From positions 1 to 41,587 of the forward strand of contig NZ_JAGEOK010000056.1 of NCBI RefSeq assembly GCF_017573545.1: a DNA stretch of 41,587 nucleotides. Reading direction: 5' to 3'. The notes beneath the pieces are model-generated. The model was not told the DNA's origin and did not search any database. It was given only the letters and a program-made list of their open reading frames with translations. How positions within the stretch are numbered: the stretch's first letter is position 1; every line of letters begins with the position of its first letter. Of the stretch, positions 33,732 through 41,460 are shown in pieces. The DNA comes from Actinomadura nitritigenes. GTDB taxonomy: Bacteria > Actinomycetota > Actinomycetes > Streptosporangiales > Streptosporangiaceae. Both the position numbers and the translations under genes were made by a program.

Positions 33732-33761
33732 TTGTCAGGGGCCGCTCGGAGCGTCTAGGGT
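33732..33761 (+). promoter_or_regulatory. Predicted promoter of the acyl-CoA ligase operon
   Basis: TTGTCA (33732-33737) and TAGGGT (33756-33761), spaced 18 bases, match the actinobacterial sigma-70 consensus. Transcription would start near 33768, directly before the third operator copy (33774), an arrangement typical of roadblock or promoter-clearance repression. The leader to ATG 33841 would be about 73 bases. Confidence 0.55.
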
Positions 33762-33773
33762 GCACCTCACGCT

Positions 33774-33801
33774 GTTTTATATACCGGTCGGACGAATAAC
33801 G
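33774..33801. promoter_or_regulatory. 28-bp operator, copy 3 (acyl-CoA ligase operon)
   Basis: The left half and core (GTTTTATATACC, then GGTCGG) match copy 2 at nearly every base; the right arm (GAATAAC region) is degenerate. It is located just downstream of the predicted transcription start of the rightward operon. It is probably a weaker site of the same TetR-type regulator. Confidence 0.6.
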
Positions 33802-33840
33802 GGCCGGCCGTGTGGACGACTACGGAGGTGCGGCCCGCCG

Positions 33841-35370
33841 ATGTACAGCCTCGCGAGCGTTCTCGACCAGCACGCCGAGCGGCGGCCCGGCAAGACCGTC
33901 ATCGTGGACGGCGACCGCCGGCTCACCAACCGGGACCTGCTGTCCCGCGTCGAGGCGCTGGCGCACGGCCTGCTCGACCTAGGGCTCGGCCGGGGCGACG
34001 TGATCGGGCTGCTGCTCTACAACCACGCCGAGTTCCTGGAGGCCCTCCTGGCTGCCGGCCGGATCGGCGCGGTCTTCCTCCCGCTCAACTACCGGCTCGC
34101 CCCAGCCGAATGGGAGTACATCCTCGGCCACGCGGGCGCCCGAGCGATCATCACCGAGAGCGAGTTCGCCCCCGTCGTCGAGGGCCTCGCGCTGCCCGAA
34201 CTGCGCCACCGCATCACCCTCGACGAGGGGACCGGCACGTCCTGGACCCGCCTTCCCGAACTCGTCGAGGCGAATCTCGGCCGACGCGTCCCGCTGGCCG
34301 ACCTGGCCGAGGACGACCTGCAGCGGCTCATGTACACCTCGGGCACGACCTCGCGGCCCAAGGGCGTCAAGATCACGAACGGCAACGTGAACTACAAGAA
34401 CCTCGGGCAGATCGTCCAGCTCGGCCTCACCCACGCCGACATCACGCTCGTCTGCGGCCCGATGTACCACGTCGGTGCGCTCGACCTGCCCGCGCTCGCC
34501 ACGTGGCACGCCGGCGGGAGCCTCATCGTGCAGCGCAGGTTCGACGCCGGCGAGGTGCTGCGCGCGATCGAGCGCGAGCGGACCACCAACGTCTGGCTCG
34601 CCCCCGCCATGATGAACGCGGTGCTGGAGTCGCCGGAGCTCGACCGGCGCGACACCTCGTCCGTGCGGTTCATCGTGGGCGGCGGGGAGAAGATGCCCGA
34701 AGCCCTGGTGCGGCGCATCCACCAGGCGTTCCCCAACGCCTGGTTCGCCGACGCCTACGGCCTCACCGAGACCGTGTCCGGCGACACGTTCCTGGACCGC
34801 GAGCACGCCCTCACCAAACTCGGCTCCGTCGGCCGCCCCATCCCGCACGTTCGTGTGCGTGTGGTTGGGGAGGACGGCCGCGACGCGCCCGCCGGGACCC
34901 TCGGTGAGATCGTCCTGCGCGGCCCCAAGGTGTTCGCCGGGTACTGGCGGGACGACGCCGCCACCGACCGCGCCTTCCGAGACGGCTGGTTCCACACCGG
35001 CGACATCGGCCGGCTCGACGAGGACGGCTTCCTCTACGTCGAGGACCGCAAGAAGGACATGATCGTCTCGGGTGGGGAGAACATCGCCACCCCCGAGGTC
35101 GAGCGCGTCCTCTACGAGCACCCCGCCGTGCTGGAGGCCGCGGTCGTCGGCCTGCCCCACGAGCGCTGGGGCGAGGTGCCCCGCGCGTTCGTCGTCCCCC
35201 GCCCCGGCGAGACCGTGACCGAAGAGGACGTCCAGGAGTTCTGCCGCGCCCGGCTGGCCCGTTTCAAGGTCCCCGCCCGCGTCGAGGTCATCGACGAACT
35301 GCCGCGCACGCCGTCCGGCAAGGTGCTCAAGCGGCTGCTCCGCGAGCGTCCCGGGGCGGGCGCCCGATGA
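33841..35370 (+). CDS. AMP-forming acyl-CoA synthetase (FadD/long-chain CoA ligase-like)
   Basis: A protein of 509 residues starting MYSLASVLDQHAERRPGKT; GGAGG lies about 12 bases ahead of the ATG, rather far but the best available. ANL-superfamily motifs are complete: P-loop MYTSGTTSRPKGVKI (near 162-176), DAYGLTET, GWFHTGDIGRLDEDGF, KDMIVSGGENIATPEVE and the C-terminal PSGKVLKR with the catalytic Lys. It forms an acyl adenylate and then the CoA thioester, likely the entry step of the locus B pathway. First gene of the rightward operon; it overlaps the SDR gene by ATGA and is under one of the 28-bp operators. Confidence 0.92.
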   Translation: MYSLASVLDQHAERRPGKTVIVDGDRRLTNRDLLSRVEALAHGLLDLGLGRGDVIGLLLYNHAEFLEALLAAGRIGAVFLPLNYRLAPAEWEYILGHAGARAIITESEFAPVVEGLALPELRHRITLDEGTGTSWTRLPELVEANLGRRVPLADLAEDDLQRLMYTSGTTSRPKGVKITNGNVNYKNLGQIVQLGLTHADITLVCGPMYHVGALDLPALATWHAGGSLIVQRRFDAGEVLRAIERERTTNVWLAPAMMNAVLESPELDRRDTSSVRFIVGGGEKMPEALVRRIHQAFPNAWFADAYGLTETVSGDTFLDREHALTKLGSVGRPIPHVRVRVVGEDGRDAPAGTLGEIVLRGPKVFAGYWRDDAATDRAFRDGWFHTGDIGRLDEDGFLYVEDRKKDMIVSGGENIATPEVERVLYEHPAVLEAAVVGLPHERWGEVPRAFVVPRPGETVTEEDVQEFCRARLARFKVPARVEVIDELPRTPSGKVLKRLLRERPGAGAR

Positions 35371-36119
35371 CCGCGCCGCGGCCGCTGGCCGGGCGGGTCG
35401 TCTGGGTGACCGGCGCGGGGCGCGGCCTCGGCCGGGCGATCGCGGCCGTGCTCGCCGACGCCGGCGCGCACCTGGCCGTCACCTCGCGGACCTCGGCGGA
35501 CCTGGAAGAGCTGGCCGCGCAGGTCGCCGGGCCGGCCGAGGTCCTGCCCGCCGCCGTGGACGACTCCGCCGCGGTCGACGCGGTCGCCGCCGAGATCGTC
35601 CGGCGGACGGGCCGGCTCGACGCGCTGGTCAACTGCGCCGGCATCAGCCCCGACTTCACCCGGAGCGAACGCGTCCAGAACGGGACGTGGCGGCACGTCC
35701 TCGACGTCAACCTGACCGGCACCTTCCACTGCTGCCGCGCGGCGGGCCGGATCATGCTCGACCGCGGCGCCGGCTCCATCGTCAACGTCAGCTCCGTCCA
35801 CGCCACCACCGGCTTCGAGCGCATCGCCGCCTACGCCGCCAGCAAGGGCGGCATCGAGGCGCTCACCCGCACGCTCGCCGTCGAGTGGGCCGACCGGGGC
35901 GTCCGCGTGAACGCGCTCGCCCCCGGCTACTTCCGCACCGAACTGAGCGCCGGCCTGCTCGACAGCCGCTGGGGCGAGCGCATCACCGGCGCCGTCCCGA
36001 TGGGCCGCGTCGGTGAGGCGAGCGAGCTCGCCGGGGCGGCCGTGTTCCTCGTCGGCGACGCCGCCCGCTACATGACCGGCACGACCGTGACCGTCGACGG
36101 CGGCTGGACCGCCCGGTGA
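35367..36119 (+). CDS. SDR-family oxidoreductase
   Basis: A protein of 250 residues with an ATGA overlap to the ligase gene. Classical short-chain dehydrogenase: cofactor motif TGAGRGLG at residues 15-22, NCAG at 89-92, and catalytic Ser143, Tyr156 and Lys160 (YAASK). The C-terminus TGTTVTVDGGW is typical of FabG-like enzymes. The residue after the second strand is Arg (SRTS), suggesting a preference for NADP, but this is weak evidence. It probably oxidises a hydroxyacyl-CoA or reduces a keto intermediate of the pathway. Confidence 0.9.
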   Translation: MTAPRPLAGRVVWVTGAGRGLGRAIAAVLADAGAHLAVTSRTSADLEELAAQVAGPAEVLPAAVDDSAAVDAVAAEIVRRTGRLDALVNCAGISPDFTRSERVQNGTWRHVLDVNLTGTFHCCRAAGRIMLDRGAGSIVNVSSVHATTGFERIAAYAASKGGIEALTRTLAVEWADRGVRVNALAPGYFRTELSAGLLDSRWGERITGAVPMGRVGEASELAGAAVFLVGDAARYMTGTTVTVDGGWTAR

Positions 36120-36142
36120 CCACCGACCAACGGAAGGACGCC

Positions 36143-38104
36143 ATGACCGGCTCCCGCCCCGACCTTCTCGAACTGCACCGCAGGATGCGGCGGATCAGGC
36201 GTTTCGAGGAGCGCGCCGCCGAGCTGTACAGGCAGTCCGAGGTGCCCGGCTTCGTCCACCTGTCGATCGGGCAGGAGGCGAGCGCCGTGGGCGCCTGCGC
36301 GCCGCTCGACGAGCGCGACGTCATCACCTCCACGCACCGCGGGCACGGCCACTGCCTGGCGCGGGGCCTGGACACCGGATCGATGTTCGCCGAGCTGATG
36401 GGCCGCGACACCGGCACCTGCCACGGCCGCGGCGGCTCGATGCACATCGCCGACCCCGGGCGCGGCGTCTTCGGCGCCAACGGCATCGTCGGTGCAGGAC
36501 TGCCGATCGCGGTCGGCGCCGCCACCGCCGCGACGCTGCGCCGCACTGGAGGTGTCGTCGTCGCCTTCTTCGGCGACGGCGCCGTCGCGCAGGGGATGTT
36601 CCACGAGGCGGTGAACCTCGCCGCCGTCCAGGACCTGCCGGTCCTGTTCATGTGCGAGAACAACCACTACGCCGAGTTCTCCAGCGCCGCCGACCAGCAC
36701 CGTGCGCCCCTGTCCGCCCGCGCCGCCGGGTACGGCATCGGCTACGAGCACGTGGACGGCAACGACGTCGTCGCCGTGACCGACCTCGTGGCGTCGGTCG
36801 TGGAACGGCTGCGCGCGGGCTCCGGGCCCGTCCTGGTGGAGGCCGAGACCTACCGGTGGCACGGCCACTACGAGGGCGATCCAGAGCGCTATCGTTCGCC
36901 GGGCGAGCTGGCGGACTGGAAGAAGCGCGACCCGCTGCTGGTGTCCCGCCGCCGCCTCACCGCCGCTGGGGTGCGGGACGAGGCGGTCGACGCGGTCGAG
37001 GTCGAGATCGAGGCGGAGATCGAATCCGCCGTCGAGGCCGCCCGGCAGGCGTCCGCCCCCGCCCCGTCCAGCCTGTTCGACCACGTCTCGGCGCCCCGCC
37101 CGAGCCTGCCCGAACCGGCGCCGGCGACCGGCGAGAAATTCCGCACGATGGACGCGGTCAGGACGGCGCTCGAACACGAGCTGGCCGCCGACCCCGACGT
37201 CTTCGTGGCCGGCATCGACGTCGGCGCGGGCGGCAACGTCTTCGGGCTGACGCGCGGGCTCGCCGACCGCTTCCCCGGCCGCGTGCGCGACATGCCGATC
37301 TCCGAGACCGCCATCGTCGGGACGGCGGTCGGCGCCGCGATGGCCGGCATGCGGCCGATCGTCGAGATCATGTACATGGACTTCATCGGCGTCTGCTTCG
37401 ACCAGTTGCTCAACCAGGCCGCCAAGCTGCGGTTCATGACCGGCGGCAGGGCGAGCCTGCCGCTCGTCGTCCGCACCCAGTTCGGCGCCGGACGCTCCTC
37501 CGGCAGCCAGCACTCGCAGAGCCTGGAGGCCCTCCTCGCACATGTGCCGGGCCTCACCGTCGTCATGCCGTCGACGCCCGCCGACACCTACGGCCTGCTC
37601 CGCGCCGCGATCCGCGACCCCAATCCCGTCGTCTTCGTGGAGAACCGGCTGCAGTACGGGAGCAAGGGGCCGCGCCCGCCCGCCGACCACCTGGTCCCGA
37701 TCGGGAAGGCGAAGGTGGTACGGGAGGGACGCGACCTCACCCTGGTCTCCTACTCGCGGATGGTGCACGACTGCCTCGCCGCCGCCGACACCGTCGCCGC
37801 CGAGGGCATCGACGTCGAGGTCATCGACCTGCGCACCATTGCGCCCCTCGACCGCGAGACGGTGCTGGCCTCGCTCGCCAAGACCAACCGCCTGGTGATC
37901 GCGCACGAGGCCGTCCGGGACTTCGGCGTCGGCGCGGAACTGGTGGCGATGGCGGCCGACGACGGCTTCTGGCACCTGGACGCGCCGATCGTGCGGGTGG
38001 CGCCGCCGCCGATGCCCGCGCCCTACGCGCCGTCCCTCGAACGGCTCTGGCTGCCGGACGCCGGCGCCATCGCCGACACCGTCCGCCGGGTCGCGGCGGT
38101 CTGA
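36143..38104 (+). CDS. Fused E1 alpha/beta thiamine-diphosphate dehydrogenase (acetoin/2-oxoacid type)
   Basis: From ATG 36143 (GGAAGG five to ten bases upstream) the product has 653 residues; GTG 36116, overlapping the SDR stop by GTGA, is an alternative start. Residues 1-320 are an E1 alpha domain with HRGHGHCLARG, HGRGGSMH and the thiamine-diphosphate motif from GDG (144-146) to ENN (172-174). Residues about 335-653 are an E1 beta domain (RTMDAVRTALEHELAADPDV, GIDVGAGGNVFGLTRGL, EAVRDFGVGAELVA). Fusion of the two chains is direct from the frame. No lipoyl E2 or E3 gene is in the window, so it either borrows these subunits or works alone as a decarboxylase or C-C lyase/ligase. It converges tightly (4 bases) with the regulator gene. 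Confidence 0.88.
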   Translation: MTGSRPDLLELHRRMRRIRRFEERAAELYRQSEVPGFVHLSIGQEASAVGACAPLDERDVITSTHRGHGHCLARGLDTGSMFAELMGRDTGTCHGRGGSMHIADPGRGVFGANGIVGAGLPIAVGAATAATLRRTGGVVVAFFGDGAVAQGMFHEAVNLAAVQDLPVLFMCENNHYAEFSSAADQHRAPLSARAAGYGIGYEHVDGNDVVAVTDLVASVVERLRAGSGPVLVEAETYRWHGHYEGDPERYRSPGELADWKKRDPLLVSRRRLTAAGVRDEAVDAVEVEIEAEIESAVEAARQASAPAPSSLFDHVSAPRPSLPEPAPATGEKFRTMDAVRTALEHELAADPDVFVAGIDVGAGGNVFGLTRGLADRFPGRVRDMPISETAIVGTAVGAAMAGMRPIVEIMYMDFIGVCFDQLLNQAAKLRFMTGGRASLPLVVRTQFGAGRSSGSQHSQSLEALLAHVPGLTVVMPSTPADTYGLLRAAIRDPNPVVFVENRLQYGSKGPRPPADHLVPIGKAKVVREGRDLTLVSYSRMVHDCLAAADTVAAEGIDVEVIDLRTIAPLDRETVLASLAKTNRLVIAHEAVRDFGVGAELVAMAADDGFWHLDAPIVRVAPPPMPAPYAPSLERLWLPDAGAIADTVRRVAAV

Positions 38105-38108
38105 ACCG

Positions 38109-38807
38109 TCACGACCCGGCCTCCTCGGCCTCGACCGGGTCCAGGACGATCTCGGGGTGCCGCTCACGGAACTTCAGCACCCGCTCCTCCAGATCGTCCG
38201 CCGGTCCCGGCACCGCCCGGAAACCGGTGAACAAGGTGGCGCAATACTCGCGCGACAGATACCCCGCATCCCAGTCGCCGCCGGCCTTGACCCACTGGTA
38301 GGTGTGGTTGTGCATATTGAGGAACTGAAGCATCGCCAACCGCGGATCCATCTCCCGGAATTCTCCGGAGTCCATGGCTTCCGCCAGTAGGTTGGAAATG
38401 ATTCCCTCGAATTCGCCACGCTGCCGCAACAACCGCGTCCGGTTGTCCCCACCCAGCATTCGATAATCGTGCTCGTAGACCCAGATATGGTCGAGGCGAC
38501 GCAGGATGATGGACAGCAGCGCCTCCGACAGCAGCCTGAGCCGCAGCACCGCGTCCGCCTCTAGGCGGGCGATCCGCCGTGCGGTGCGCAGCAGCGGCCG
38601 CATGACCCGGGACTGGATCTCGACCAGCAGGTTCTCCTTGGAGCCGATGTAGTAGTAGAGAGCGCCCTTAGTCAGTTCGACCGCACCGCCGATCTCGTTG
38701 ATTCCGGTGGCCGCATATCCCTGGCGGGCGAACAGTTCGGCCGCCCGGTCAATGATCTCCTGGCGTTTGATCTCATATCCCGGGCCATGGCCTGGAGGGC
38801 GGGGCAT
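38109..38807 (-). CDS. TetR-family transcriptional regulator
   Basis: A protein of 232 residues. ATG 38807 is preferred because AGGAA lies six bases upstream; the frame extends to 38870 but through a likely operator. The N-terminal HTH is typical: QEIIDRAAELFARQGYAATG, INEIGGAVELTKGALYYYIG and SKENLLVEI. The C-terminal domain is all-helical, with Trp, Tyr and His residues that could line a hydrophobic ligand pocket (MLQFLNMHNHTYQWVKAG). Family members repress until a small ligand, often an acyl-CoA in catabolic loci, releases them. It is the only TetR-type gene in the window and the natural candidate for the three 28-bp operators at 20539, 33625 and 33774. Confidence 0.9.
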   Translation of the reverse strand: MPRPPGHGPGYEIKRQEIIDRAAELFARQGYAATGINEIGGAVELTKGALYYYIGSKENLLVEIQSRVMRPLLRTARRIARLEADAVLRLRLLSEALLSIILRRLDHIWVYEHDYRMLGGDNRTRLLRQRGEFEGIISNLLAEAMDSGEFREMDPRLAMLQFLNMHNHTYQWVKAGGDWDAGYLSREYCATLFTGFRAVPGPADDLEERVLKFRERHPEIVLDPVEAEEAGS

Positions 38808-38853
38808 CGCGTTCCTAGTCTCTTGATCGGCGGCGAGGGCGCTTTCGATCCTC

Positions 38854-38876
38854 ATTATCGCATGGAACACGATAAT
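38854..38876. promoter_or_regulatory. Inverted repeat upstream of the TetR gene
   Basis: ATTATCG (38854-38860) and CGATAAT (38870-38876) are perfect 7-bp arms around a 9-base spacer, 47-69 bases upstream of the regulator start. This is the expected place for autoregulation, but the sequence differs from the 28-bp sites, so another regulator is possible. Confidence 0.5.
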
Positions 38877-39880
38877 ACCTGCTGGCAGCTATTGTCAGTG
38901 AGGCGGGCGAAAATGTCGGCGTCCGCCGTGCCCACCGCTCGGGCACACCGAGCTCGGGGTCGCACGTTCACGGCGGCACCGAACCGCGAGAGCCGCATGT
39001 CGCCGACGGGCGGTGTCGGCCAGATGGGGAGTTCCGCTGACAAGTTAGGGTGTTCCAGGCTCTGTCAGCGTCGGGGCTTCTGTGACCGGTTCCGGCGCGG
39101 TAGCCGGTCGTGGATCCATACACGGCTGCCGGGATTGAGCCGCTTCGCCGCCGCGACCAATACGACCTCGTCACACCGAGCGCGGCCAGGTCTTGACGAT
39201 CATGGCGGGGCCACCCCTGCGCGGGGACGGTTCGCACCCGCACGCTTCGGGCCCTGTTGAACTGGTTGGCCTCGCTCTCGGGGAAGGCAGGCGTCGCCAC
39301 CCACCCACCCACCCGCCTCGTCCCGACCACACCGCCGGCGGTCAGGATGGGCATCTAGTAAGACCGACCGGCGGGATCGGGGAACACAGGCACAGCAGAC
39401 CAATCGATCAAGGTCGAAGGAAGTCGATCGGGGAGCCCCTCACCTGCAGAAACACCCTGGGGGAGTCGCGGCGGGTCCGGGGGTGTCCACCAACGGTGGC
39501 TCCCCAATTGGCTCCCCTGCGGCTCCTCGTAAGGATGGAGGTGCTCAACGAAACGAATAAGATCATATTCGTCGGCGGGGACGCTGCAGCGTCAGTCGCC
39601 CTTGGTTCGTGTCGATGGAGTGGACTGCCGGATAAGGCCGCCTCTCACCTGGATGGCCGCGGCGCACCACCCGCCGCCGGCGCCGCTCAGGCGGGCGGTA
39701 AACGGCGCGTGTCGTCAGCGAGGAGGCGAGCGCGGCCGCCAGGACGTCCGCAGGGGACGGGCTGAGACGTCGAATGGCTCACTGACCGGCGCAAAATGTT
39801 CACCAAGGTGAGGAACACGCTGCGAGACCCTCATCCCCAACAACGCTCTGCGGCAGGACCTCGCGGGTGAGCACCCGGGT
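38877..39880. other. About 1 kb without a convincing gene
   Basis: Open frames on both strands lack ribosome binding sites, known domains and codon bias. A TGACA/TGTCA-bordered stretch near 39038-39067 could be a worn transposon end, but no transposase is recognisable. The stretch includes a C-run tract at 39300-39314 (listed separately). Near 39805-39895 a short forward frame ending LRQDLAGEHPGPHE looks like the tail of a lost gene. Confidence 0.5.
39300..39314 (-). repeat. G-quadruplex-capable tract
   Basis: The minus strand reads GGGTGGGTGGGTGGG: four G3 runs with single-base loops, the arrangement associated with very stable parallel quadruplexes. It is in a non-coding stretch between the TetR gene and a secreted-protein gene. 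Confidence 0.8.
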
Positions 39881-39930
39881 CCGCACGAGTGAAGGGCGAG
39901 GCCGCGGGGCCTCGCCCTTCGCTCGTGCGG
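39881..39930. terminator. 23-bp hairpin, strong terminator
   Basis: Arms 39881-39903 (beginning CCGCACGAGTG) and 39908-39930 pair along all 23 bases, with one G-U wobble, and close with a 4-base loop (GCGG). It starts 88 bases past the stop codon of the leftward secreted-protein gene and follows a short rightward frame ending at about 39892, so it may serve either direction. Confidence 0.8.
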
Positions 39931-40017
39931 CCGAGACGGGTTTGTAGCCGAAGGCTAATCCGTCGGACCGGGACATTCATTACGTGTGTGATCCGTTCAC
40001 AGCGCTCGGTGCCTGAG

Positions 40018-40269
40018 CTATTTGATCCAGAGTTGTGTAGTAAAGGCCTGGTCCCAGCAGATGTATTTCCAGCCCTCACGTTCGTACTGCTGGCCCGCAT
40101 CCACGCACTCGAAACGGCTCGCATAGTTATCGACCAGCGTCCACCCTGGACCCGGCCCAAATTTCGATGAGCCGCCGATCTGCGGGGCGGCCGCCTGGGC
40201 GGTTGTGCTCAGTCCGCTGACCGCCAGGATGGTGAGCCCGGCACTCACGGCTGCTTTGCGTAGTCGCAT
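40018..40269 (-). CDS. Small secreted protein with two cysteines
   Basis: An 83-residue product; ATG 40269 has GGAAG eight bases upstream, and the longer frame is rejected because the signal peptide begins here. MRLRKAAVSAGLTILAVSGL followed by STTAQAAA is a classical Sec signal peptide with AxA cleavage near residue 28. The mature part is only about 55 residues, Gly/Pro-rich then Trp/Tyr-rich, with two cysteines (FECVDAG and KYICWDQ) likely forming a disulfide, and ends FTTQLWIK. I recognise no enzyme family; small secreted proteins of this kind are common in actinomycetes and mostly uncharacterised. It is monocistronic, followed by a strong hairpin. Confidence 0.7.
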   Translation of the reverse strand: MRLRKAAVSAGLTILAVSGLSTTAQAAAPQIGGSSKFGPGPGWTLVDNYASRFECVDAGQQYEREGWKYICWDQAFTTQLWIK

Positions 40270-40639
40270 CTGCGTCTTCCTTTCTCGATGAGGGGTGTTG
40301 GACTCAGCTCGTATCAGTCGTTCCACCACTCAATCCGCTGGAGGGCGGTTCAGCAGGTCAGTCTATTGAGGTTTTCTCGCCGTGATCGATTCGGACACCG
40401 GCGAGGCGGGTGGCGGTGACGGCGCGGCGTTCCAGGCCGGGCCGCTCAGCGGTGACCTCGGCCGGCCAGCGGCGGGCGAGTTCGCCGGTGCGGTCGGGGT
40501 CGGTGTTTGGCCTGCGGGTGACCACCAGCTCCAAACCGCCCCACCAGTCCGGCGTACACACCTGGCAGGAATACCGGCGGCCCGCTTCCGGTGAAGGGGT
40601 CGGGCCGCGATGCCTTCGAGCCCGGCGAGTCGGCGCGCA

Positions 40640-41202
40640 AGGTGTTGACCTGCCCATGAGCGGCGCTCTGGACGGTTGGGCCGCCTCCCGAGCGCGGTAA
40701 GCGCGGCCTGAATGTCGGAGTCAGGTCGCTCAGGCAGAGAAGGACGTGCGGCCAGAGTTGGCCCCGCGTCATGGCGGGCTCGAGAGGAGCGGCGACGCAG
40801 GAAGACTTCCACGACGTCGTCATGATGCGGGCGGGAGTCATTGGCGACGTGGGCCAGGGCGTGGATGGCGCCAAGCCGGGGGTCGATGTCGGAGGAGCTG
40901 AGCCGTTCCAGAGCTTTGGTGAACCGGTCGGTGACCTGCCCGTGGTGGCTGAGCCGGTAGGAGCGGGCGGTGTACAGCAGCGACACCGCCACCACGACGG
41001 CGCCGCCGGCCGAGACCACCAGCAGCCGGGCATTGTGGCGGTCCTCGGGGTCGTGCTGGTGCATCCATTCGGGCATCCGCCACAACGCGACCGCGTACGC
41101 CGCCGCGAGCCCGACCAAGCTGAGCCCGAGCAGCACCGTTCCCGCGCCGCGCACGACCGGCCGCGTGAGCTCGTACCGCCCCTGCCGGCGAAGATTCAAC
41201 AC
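40640..41202 (-). pseudogene. Two-TM membrane protein related to pentapeptide-repeat proteins, C-terminus broken
   Basis: GTG 41202 follows GAGGG; upstream codons of the open frame look non-coding. Two membrane segments are visible: TVLLGLSLVGLAAAYAVALW and ARLLVVSAGGAVVVAVSLLY. A cytosolic region follows with SYRLSHHGQVTDRFTKALER, LGAIHALAHVANDSRPHHDD and PERPDSDIQAALTALGRRP. From memory, this is the conserved head of actinobacterial pentapeptide-repeat membrane proteins. After RPNRPERR (about 40690) the expected repeats do not appear; all frames look scrambled. A different coding-like tail on the same strand, ending at 40358 (GLELVVTRRPNTDPDRTGEL), suggests a deletion fusion. The frame formally stops at 40363. 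Confidence 0.55.
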
Positions 41203-41460
41203 CGGCGGAGCCCTCGACCCGTTGCACGTGCCCAGTGAGAACCCGGCCCATTGACCGGAACCGGCATTTGTCCGGCAGGACGGCGATCCCTCTGGCGGAC
41301 GGTGTGCAGGGTCACTCGTCGGCCGCGGGGCACCCGTCCGGCAGGGCCGGGGTCGCTCTTGCGCGCCGGGATGGCGTGGCGCCAGGTGAACCGCGCCGGG
41401 CCCGCAGGTCATGCGGCAGGCGCCGGCGGCGTTCGCGGACGGCCTGCACATCACCAGCGT

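Noticed and set aside
36068..38167. Reverse open frame of 699 codons
   Set aside because: It is antisense to the fused E1 gene, which has complete thiamine-diphosphate motifs; the reverse product is low-complexity Arg/Gly/His-rich.
39193..39765. Forward open frame of 190 codons
   Set aside because: Poor codon bias, no start context, low-complexity product; treated as non-coding.
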